NCBI GenBank assembly: GCA_002320455.1
Contig: DCKU01000148.1
Coordinates: forward strand, 1 to 8,713
Direction of reading: 5' to 3'
DNA length: 8,713 bases
Source of the DNA: Salinisphaera sp. UBA1666
GTDB lineage: Bacteria > Pseudomonadota > Gammaproteobacteria > Nevskiales > Salinisphaeraceae
Shown one piece after another: positions 1-4,661 of the stretch. The notes under the pieces were generated by a model. It made no database searches. It was not told the DNA's origin and saw only the letters and a program-made list of their open reading frames with translations. Every line of letters begins with the position of its first letter. The first letter of the stretch is position 1. Made by a program: the position numbers and the translations under genes.

Positions 1-58
1 CTTATCTTATGACGATACGCCCTAGTCATTTGTTCTTTTTATTTATTCGAGTGTTGTC
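1..58. other. AT-rich leader upstream of mliC-like gene
   Basis: This stretch is far richer in A and T than the rest of the window, including a T-run at about 36-40, so it probably carries the promoter or 5' leader of the lipoprotein gene at 59. I could not place a convincing -35/-10 pair or a Shine-Dalgarno sequence: the bases just before the ATG read GTGTTGTC. The window edge cuts off whatever lies further upstream. Confidence 0.35.
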
Positions 59-520
59 ATGACGTTATCGATGTCACATTTATCCCGCGCCGCGGCCGGT
101 TGTTTTTTGGCCGGCGCCGCACTTGGCCTGGCTGCCTGTGCGCCGAGTACCCTGCCCCAGCCGTCCGGCTCGACCGAGTCGGCCTCGCCGTCGATCGGCG
201 GCTCGCTGTCGGGTACGCCCGAGACGGATCTCACGGCCGGCAGCGCCAACGCCGACGGCGCACCTATGACCCGTGAATACGAATGTAATACCGGTGAAGT
301 CATCACCGTGCGCTATCCCGACGTGCAGACCGCCATCGTGGCCTATGACGGCAAGAAACGAGCCATGCACAGCGCCGTCGTCGCCGATGGCTCGCGCTAT
401 GTCGGACACAGCTATGAATGGTGGACCAAGGGCAGCGGCTCGCGCGCCAGCGCTTCGCTCTATGCGCACAACGCCGATAACAGCACCGGGCGCGAGATTT
501 TGACCTGTCGTCCGCGCTAG
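59..520 (+). CDS. MliC-family lysozyme-inhibitor lipoprotein
   Basis: The 153-residue product is a predicted lipoprotein. It has a charged start, a hydrophobic Ala/Gly/Leu segment (about 11-26) and a lipobox LAAC with Cys27 as the lipidation site. Residues 28-70 form a Ser/Thr/Gly/Pro-rich linker. The C-terminal domain (72-153) matches the MliC/PliC fold, with YEC at 74-76, a D-G turn at 97-98, the GSRY loop at 111-114, EWWTKG at 120-125 and a closing TCRP whose Cys150 likely pairs with Cys76. Known MliC proteins sit in the periplasm on a lipid anchor and insert a loop containing conserved Ser and Lys residues into the active site of C-type lysozyme; Ser112 and Lys124 are the likely counterparts. 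Position 19-20 after Cys27 (A28, P29) is not Asp, so outer-membrane sorting is expected. The start is the first ATG with a full signal peptide; a second in-frame ATG at 71 would also work and neither has a good Shine-Dalgarno. The host target is inferred from the family only. Confidence 0.8.
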   Translation: MTLSMSHLSRAAAGCFLAGAALGLAACAPSTLPQPSGSTESASPSIGGSLSGTPETDLTAGSANADGAPMTREYECNTGEVITVRYPDVQTAIVAYDGKKRAMHSAVVADGSRYVGHSYEWWTKGSGSRASASLYAHNADNSTGREILTCRPR

Positions 521-521
521 C

Positions 522-1790
522 CTATACCCACCCCGAAACGCGCCAGGCGCCGTAGACGAGCGCAAAGCCGCTCAGAAACACCAGCCCGGCCCAGCTTAGC
601 CCGCGCATGGCCGGGCCGGGTCGGGCCGCTGGGGGCACCTGGTCAGACATCACCAGTGAAAAATTGAGCCAGGCCAGCACCGGGGCGGTGAGAAACGACA
701 ACGTAGTGGCCAGGTCGATCATCAGCGTGAAACGTGCGCCGAGCGCGTAGAGCACGGCCAGCGAACAAGCGGGCACGGCGACAAGCGAGCCGCGATACAA
801 CCCGACATGTTCAGCCAGTGAAGCGCGCCCGGCGAACTGGCCGATCATGTGGCGCATGACGCGCGGATGCGCATCCAGCACCGTCAAAAGCGTTGAAAAC
901 ATGGCCGTAAACGCACAGCCGGCAATGATCGGCCACGCCCAGTCGCCAAGTGTTTGCGTATACAGCCCGATGAGCTGTTCGGCAAAACCGGCCCCGCTCG
1001 CCGCAAACGACGTGCCGGTGGCATACATCACCAGCGCGCCGAGCAACAAGAACGCTACGGCCAGCGCACAGGTTCCGATATAGCCGATATTGAAATCCAG
1101 CCGCGCCTGGGCGAGCCCGGGCGCCCGGCCCGTCTGACGGGCCCGCGCAAGCGTCCAGAGCGAGTGCCAGGCCGCGGCATCGATAGGAATCGGCATCCAT
1201 CCCATCAGGGCGATGACGAAGGCAATGCCGGTAGCCGACCAAAGCGGGCCGGGTGCGCCGCGCTGCCAGTCGCCGGCCGGCCCGTGAACGAGTGCGGCCA
1301 CCAGCGCGACTAACGTACAGACCGCCAACACGCCCACGATCCACTTCACCGCGCCGTCCAGAATTTCGTAGCGCCCGCCGAACAGGATCACGACCGAGAT
1401 CCCCAACAGTCCGGCAGCCCAGCCGATCGGCGGCCCGCCCAGACCGGTCATGGCAATGGCCAGATTGGCGGTGACCAGGGCAAGCGCGGCTTGGATGGCG
1501 AACATCGTGCCGACCGTGAATACGAAATAGACCGGCAGCGCCCAGCGCGACAGCGCCTGATAGCCGTCCAGCATCGAGCGACCGGTGGCCGCCGCATAGC
1601 GCGGCCCGTATTCCAGAAACGGATACTTGAACAGGTTGACCAGCAACACCGCCCACAGCAGCGTCAGCCCGTAATCCGCCCCGGCACGCGTGGCCTGCAC
1701 GAGATGCGATACCCCGATAGCCGCGGCCGCCAGCAACAAGCCCGGGCCCAAGGCAACACGTAGATCAGACAGGCGTTTCACAGACGTCAT
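522..1790 (-). CDS. Nramp-related membrane transporter lacking canonical metal-site motifs
   Basis: The 422-residue protein has about eleven hydrophobic helices (roughly 14-31, 41-56, 86-111, 121-138, 146-170, 184-200, 236-257, 284-303, 335-355, 357-382, 399-417), the usual number for Nramp (SLC11) proteins. The first 80 residues align well with the family: GPGLLLAA, RAGADYG, LLWAVLL and ATGRSMLDGY correspond to the TM1-TM2 region and the TGK/R loop. The signature metal ligands differ. DPGN in TM1 is replaced by GVSH (26-29), and MPH in TM6 is MPI within MPIPID (199-204). Only Met199 of the usual ligand set remains. It is therefore an Nramp-fold transporter of unknown substrate in the inner membrane, possibly transporting a different ion (Mg-type Nramp relatives exist) or not a Mn/Fe importer at all. 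The start is the ATG at complement 1788-1790, which precedes TM1 by 13 residues; the Shine-Dalgarno is poor. The gene ends one base from the convergent lipoprotein gene. Confidence 0.8.
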   Translation of the reverse strand: MTSVKRLSDLRVALGPGLLLAAAAIGVSHLVQATRAGADYGLTLLWAVLLVNLFKYPFLEYGPRYAAATGRSMLDGYQALSRWALPVYFVFTVGTMFAIQAALALVTANLAIAMTGLGGPPIGWAAGLLGISVVILFGGRYEILDGAVKWIVGVLAVCTLVALVAALVHGPAGDWQRGAPGPLWSATGIAFVIALMGWMPIPIDAAAWHSLWTLARARQTGRAPGLAQARLDFNIGYIGTCALAVAFLLLGALVMYATGTSFAASGAGFAEQLIGLYTQTLGDWAWPIIAGCAFTAMFSTLLTVLDAHPRVMRHMIGQFAGRASLAEHVGLYRGSLVAVPACSLAVLYALGARFTLMIDLATTLSFLTAPVLAWLNFSLVMSDQVPPAARPGPAMRGLSWAGLVFLSGFALVYGAWRVSGWV

Positions 1791-1877
1791 AGCAAGGCAT
1801 TAGTTGGGCGGGTTCGACAGATGAGCGGCGCTTGTCGCACCGTGCGCGTCAGCGGACAATACCGCTCACGATTGGTT

Positions 1878-1891
1878 CTGTCGTTGGACAG
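1878..1891 (+). promoter_or_regulatory. Short dyad in leader of M42 peptidase gene
   Basis: CTGTC (1878-1882) and GACAG (1887-1891) form an inverted repeat around a 4-base loop, and the stem can extend by a G-U and a U-A pair outwards. It lies 14 bases ahead of the peptidase Shine-Dalgarno in the 125-bp spacer shared with the divergent transporter. It could be a small leader hairpin or an operator half-site pair. A five-base arm is short enough to arise by chance, so this is only a candidate. Confidence 0.25.
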
Positions 1892-1915
1892 GACATTCAA
1901 AAACTAAGGTGTGCC

Positions 1916-3007
1916 ATGACAGATGCTTCATCGATTCTGACCGCAGACTCGCTCGCCTTCCTCGAGCGCTATCTCAACAACGCCTCACCCACGGGCTACG
2001 AGTCGGCCGGCCAAAAACTTTGGATGGACTACCTGCGGCCGTATGTCGATACCTTCATGACCGATGCCTACGGCACCGCCGTGGGCGTGATCAACCCCGA
2101 CGCCGAGTACAAGGTGGTCATCGAAGGCCATGCGGACGAGATCGGCTGGTACGTCAACTACGTCACCGATAACGGGCTGATCTATGTCATGCGAAACGGG
2201 GGCTCGGATCACCAGATCGCCACCTCCAAGGTCGTGCACATCCACACCGACGACGGCCCGGTGCGCGGGGTATTCGGCTGGCCGGCCATTCATACCCGTA
2301 ACCCGTCGAAGGAAAAAACGCCGACCAAGGACAATATCTTTGTCGACGTGGGCGCCGACTCGCGCGACGAGGTGCTGGCCATGGGGATCACGCCCGGGTG
2401 CGTGATCACCTATCCGGACGAATTCATGACGCTGGCCGGCGACAAGTTCGTCTGCCGCGCCATCGACAACCGCATGGGCGGCTTCATGATCGCCGAGGTC
2501 GCGCGCTTGCTGCACGAGGCCGGACAACGCCCGGACTTCGGGTTGTATATCGTCAACTCGGTGCAGGAAGAAGTGGGGCTTAAGGGCGCTTCGATGATCG
2601 CGGATCGCATCAAGCCGAACGTGGCCATCGTGACGGATGTCACACACGACACCACCACCCCGATGATCGAGCAGACCACGCACGGGCGCACGAAGATCGG
2701 CGACGGCCCGGTAATCGCCTTCGCGCCGGCGGTACAGAACAAGCTGCGCGAGCACTTGATCGCGACCGCCAAGCAGCACGATATCCCCTTCCAGCGTCAG
2801 GCGCGCAGCCCGGCCACCGGCACCGATACCGATGCTTTTGCTTACAGCAACGGCGGCGTGCCCTCGGCGCTGATCGCCCTGGCGTTGCGTTACATGCATA
2901 CCACGGTCGAAATGGTGCAGCGCCGCGACGTAGAAAACGTCATCCGGCTCATCCACGAGTCGGTCATGTCGATCAAGACCGGCGAGACGTTCAGCTACTT
3001 CGAATAA
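1916..3007 (+). CDS. M42 family metallopeptidase (aminopeptidase)
   Basis: The 363-residue cytoplasmic enzyme is a full-length member of the M42 family (glutamyl aminopeptidase/FrvX/YpdE type). These are dinuclear zinc or cobalt aminopeptidases that form dodecameric tetrahedra and trim peptides released by larger proteases. All expected metal and catalytic positions are visible: His72 and Asp74 in GHADEIG, bridging Asp184 in RAIDNR, catalytic base Glu218 and ligand Glu219 in QEEVG, Asp241 in TDVTHD, and His328 in RYMHTT. The PDZ-like insertion expected between the two halves of the catalytic domain falls at about 85-170. The ATG at 1916 is chosen over an upstream in-frame start at 1832 because an AAGG Shine-Dalgarno lies at 1906-1909 with a 6-base spacer, and because the 28 extra residues look unrelated to the family. 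The gene ends at FSYFE, followed by a strong terminator, so it is probably monocistronic. The exact substrate preference cannot be read from sequence. Confidence 0.9.
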   Translation: MTDASSILTADSLAFLERYLNNASPTGYESAGQKLWMDYLRPYVDTFMTDAYGTAVGVINPDAEYKVVIEGHADEIGWYVNYVTDNGLIYVMRNGGSDHQIATSKVVHIHTDDGPVRGVFGWPAIHTRNPSKEKTPTKDNIFVDVGADSRDEVLAMGITPGCVITYPDEFMTLAGDKFVCRAIDNRMGGFMIAEVARLLHEAGQRPDFGLYIVNSVQEEVGLKGASMIADRIKPNVAIVTDVTHDTTTPMIEQTTHGRTKIGDGPVIAFAPAVQNKLREHLIATAKQHDIPFQRQARSPATGTDTDAFAYSNGGVPSALIALALRYMHTTVEMVQRRDVENVIRLIHESVMSIKTGETFSYFE

Positions 3008-3057
3008 CCACGTCTCAAGCGCTGCCTGGCCCACCGCCGGGTCGGGGCCGGCATAAT

Positions 3058-3089
3058 AGGCCGATCGGTTTGCGCTGATCGGCCTTTTT
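3058..3089 (+). terminator. Rho-independent terminator abutting lrgA start
   Basis: AGGCCGATC (3058-3066) and GATCGGCCT (3077-3085) are perfect 9-bp arms around a 10-base loop, followed directly by a T-run at 3085-3089. This is a textbook intrinsic terminator for the M42 gene, 50 bases past its stop. Unusually, the last T is immediately followed by the ATG of the next gene at 3090, so the hairpin occupies the position where that gene's ribosome binding site should be. It may therefore also act as an attenuator of lrgAB. Confidence 0.85.
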
Positions 3090-3437
3090 ATGATCGCCTC
3101 CATCGCTGCGCTGCTCATCCTGCAGCTTGTCGGCACCATCATCATCCGTTTGACCGGCCTGCCGCTGCCCGGCCCGGTGGTCGGCATGCTGCTGCTGTTT
3201 GCCTATCTGCTCTGGCGCGGTGTGACGCCAAGACCGTTCGAGGCCACCGCCCGCGCGCTGCTTCAGAACCTGGCGCTGCTGTTCGTGCCGGCAGGCGTGG
3301 GCATCGTGACGTATTTAAAGGCCGTGGCCGATCAATGGCTGGCGCTATCGATCACGCTGATTGCCAGCGCGGTGATCTCGCTGGTGGTCACTGGCTTTGT
3401 ACTGCATGCGCTGATGCCGCGCGCCGAGCGAGGTTAG
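3090..3437 (+). CDS. lrgA: CidA/LrgA family membrane protein
   Basis: The 115-residue product has four hydrophobic segments (about 5-20, 29-43, 62-78, 84-106). It carries the family hallmarks LPLPGPVVGM (24-33) and NLALLFVPAGVGI (60-72), where the family usually has LPIPGSVIGM and FVPAGVGI. LrgA/CidA proteins pair with LrgB/CidB in the cytoplasmic membrane. They were first described as antiholin/holin-like regulators of murein hydrolase activity, but Bacillus PftAB and the plant plastid fusion PLGG1 show that the pair can carry pyruvate, glycolate or glycerate. The ATG at 3090 gives the usual family N-terminus. There is no Shine-Dalgarno, because a terminator hairpin ends at this codon. An in-frame TAG at 3057-3059 rules out a much longer start; only a CTG at 3075 lies in between. 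The partner gene starts 3 bp downstream. The symbol follows the family name; no specific orthologue is claimed. Confidence 0.85.
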   Translation: MIASIAALLILQLVGTIIIRLTGLPLPGPVVGMLLLFAYLLWRGVTPRPFEATARALLQNLALLFVPAGVGIVTYLKAVADQWLALSITLIASAVISLVVTGFVLHALMPRAERG

Positions 3438-3440
3438 CCC

Positions 3441-4160
3441 GTGGATTCTCTGACCGAAATCTGGGTTTATCTCGAAGAACAGCCGCTGCTGTGGCTCACG
3501 GTGACCGTTGGGATTTTCTGGGTTTGCCAGCAGCTCTATCGGGTGGCCGGCGAGTTTCCGCTGCTCAATCCGGTGCTGGTTAGCGTGACCGCGATCGTGC
3601 TCCTGCTGCTGGCCACCGGCACGCCCTACGACGAATACTTCGACGGCGCACAGTTCATCAGCTTTCTGCTGGGCCCGGCTACCGTGGCCCTGGCCGTTCC
3701 CCTGGCCGCGGAGGCTGCGACCCTCAAACGGCTCTGGCTGCCGATCGCGGTGGCACTCACGGTCGGTTCGGCCACGGCGATCGGCTCGGCGCTGGCGATC
3801 GGCGTAGCGCTGGGCGTCAGGGGCGAGATGCTGTTGTCGATGCTGCCGAAATCGGTGACCACGCCGATCGCGATGGGTATCTCCGATCAGATCGGCGGCA
3901 GCCCCAGCCTGACCGCGGTATTCGTCATTCTGACCGGCATCGTGGGCGCAGCCGTGGGTATCCCGCTGCTCAAGGTGTTGGGCCTGCGCGATCCGGTGGC
4001 CAAGGGCTTTGCTCTGGGCGTGGCCTCGCACGGTATCGGCACGGCTCGGGCGTTCGAGCACAGCAGCCGCGCCGGGGCCTTCTCTGGCCTGGCGATGGGG
4101 CTCAACGGTGCATTGACGGCTCTTCTCATTCCGATTTTGGTGTGGCTGTTCGGGCTGTAG
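3441..4160 (+). CDS. lrgB: LrgB/CidB family membrane protein
   Basis: The 239-residue partner of the preceding gene shows the LrgB family motifs in order: FLLGPATVALAVPL (75-88), the strongly conserved PKSVTTPIAM (136-145), GVASHGIGTARA (193-204) and MGLNG (219-223). It is almost entirely hydrophobic, with several membrane helices in the inner membrane. The start is a GTG at 3441, preceded by GCGAGG overlapping the end of lrgA with a 7-base gap, so the two genes are probably translationally coupled. Together they resemble E. coli YohJ/YohK and B. subtilis PftAB. By analogy with the pyruvate transporter PftAB and plastid PLGG1, import or export of a small hydroxy- or keto-carboxylate is the best guess, with holin-like control of lysis the older alternative. 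No LytS/LytR-type regulator is present in the window. No clear terminator follows before the heat-shock promoter candidate. Confidence 0.88.
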   Translation: MDSLTEIWVYLEEQPLLWLTVTVGIFWVCQQLYRVAGEFPLLNPVLVSVTAIVLLLLATGTPYDEYFDGAQFISFLLGPATVALAVPLAAEAATLKRLWLPIAVALTVGSATAIGSALAIGVALGVRGEMLLSMLPKSVTTPIAMGISDQIGGSPSLTAVFVILTGIVGAAVGIPLLKVLGLRDPVAKGFALGVASHGIGTARAFEHSSRAGAFSGLAMGLNGALTALLIPILVWLFGL

Positions 4161-4178
4161 CTCTGCCAAGTGTGCGAG

Positions 4179-4203
4179 CTTGAACGGTTGATCCGTATCC
4201 CAG
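4179..4203 (+). promoter_or_regulatory. Candidate sigma-32 heat-shock promoter for hsp20-lon
   Basis: CTTGAAC at 4179-4185 matches the sigma-32 -35 element (CTTGAAA) at six of seven positions. Counting from CTTGAA, 13 bases later TCCCAG (4198-4203) matches four of six positions of the CCCCAT -10 element. The spacing is within the 13-15 bases seen in E. coli dnaK, groE and lon promoters. It sits in the only gap (88 bp) upstream of the small heat-shock gene, which supports the reading. Transcription would begin near 4210, leaving a leader of about 40 bases. The -10 is imperfect. Confidence 0.5.
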
Positions 4204-4213
4204 GCGGCTCTAT

Positions 4214-4228
4214 GTTCAGGCCCTGAAC
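4214..4228. repeat. Perfect 15-bp palindrome in hsp20 leader
   Basis: GTTCAGGCCCTGAAC consists of perfect 7-bp arms around a single central C, just downstream of the predicted heat-shock transcription start and 20 bases before the hsp20 ATG. In DNA it could be a dimeric repressor site; in RNA it can fold as a 6-bp stem with a GCC loop. CAGGC (4217-4221) can alternatively pair with GCCTG (4236-4240) close to the start codon. Function is inferred only from position and symmetry. Confidence 0.4.
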
Positions 4229-4248
4229 GACACTCGCCTGATCTTGTC

Positions 4249-4653
4249 ATGGCCATAGACGATTTCGACAGCTGGATGTGGGCCGAAGCCGTGGCCCGCC
4301 AGGAGCGCGCCGAGCGGCTGCAGAAGCAGTTCTTCAAGCGCGCCACGCCGCGCCCGCGCCGGCAATGGGAGCCGCCGGTCGATATTTTCGAGACGCGCGA
4401 TGCGCTCTACGTAATCGTAGCCCTGCCCGGAGTATCCGATACGACGCTCACCGAGCTGGAAGTTCGGGGCGATACGCTCTACGTGGCCGGCGATCGACGC
4501 GTCCCCACGCCCGGTCAGGAGGCAGCGCTGCATCGCTTGGAGATCCCGCATGGCCACTTCGAGCGTGCCGTCGCCCTGCCCTGGCCGCGGCTGGCTATCG
4601 CAGCCCATGAACTCAAAGACGGCTGTCTGTATCTGACGCTGTCCAAACGTTAA
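4249..4653 (+). CDS. Hsp20/alpha-crystallin small heat-shock protein
   Basis: The 134-residue protein has a short basic, helical N-terminal arm (1-40, rich in Arg, Gln and Glu) and an alpha-crystallin domain (41-134). The domain opens with WEPPVDIFETRDALYVIVALPGV, has a central EVRGDTLYVAGDR strand pair (71-83), HRLEIPHGHFERAVALP (95-111), and closes with the family A-x-x-x-x-D-G-x-L signature at 119-127 followed by YLTLSK. Such ATP-independent holdases bind unfolding proteins in the cytoplasm and pass them to chaperones or proteases. The chain stops right after the last beta strand, so the C-terminal extension with the I-x-I/V oligomerisation motif is missing. The first ATG is used because it retains the N-terminal arm, although no clear Shine-Dalgarno precedes it (bases 4236-4248 are GCCTGATCTTGTC). 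lon begins 8 bp downstream, and a heat-shock promoter candidate lies 64-70 bases upstream, so co-expression is likely. Confidence 0.87.
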   Translation: MAIDDFDSWMWAEAVARQERAERLQKQFFKRATPRPRRQWEPPVDIFETRDALYVIVALPGVSDTTLTELEVRGDTLYVAGDRRVPTPGQEAALHRLEIPHGHFERAVALPWPRLAIAAHELKDGCLYLTLSKR

Positions 4654-4661
4654 AGACCTGC

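Noticed and set aside
540..550. GCGCC-A-GGCGC palindrome at the convergent junction as a terminator
   Set aside because: It has a one-base centre and no T-run, and lies inside the transporter coding sequence.
811..1656. 281-codon minus-strand frame inside the transporter gene
   Set aside because: It is a shifted frame of the same strand, Arg/Gly-rich, lacking the hydrophobic helices of the real product.
1872..1900. Possible sigma-70 promoter TTGGTT ... ATTCAA before the peptidase
   Set aside because: Both boxes match the consensus at only about half of the positions, so it cannot be told from chance.
1832..1915. Upstream in-frame start extending the M42 peptidase by 28 residues
   Set aside because: The ATG at 1916 has a well-placed AAGG, and the added residues do not resemble the family N-terminus.
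1985..3187. 400-codon open frame on the minus strand opposite the M42 peptidase
   Set aside because: It is a shadow of a GC-rich gene. The plus-strand frame has all M42 catalytic residues, and the minus-strand translation is His/Arg/Asp-rich with no recognisable domain.
3345..4346. 333-codon open frame on the minus strand across lrgB and the hsp20 start
   Set aside because: Its translation is low-complexity (Gln, Arg, His rich) and it lies opposite clear LrgB motifs.
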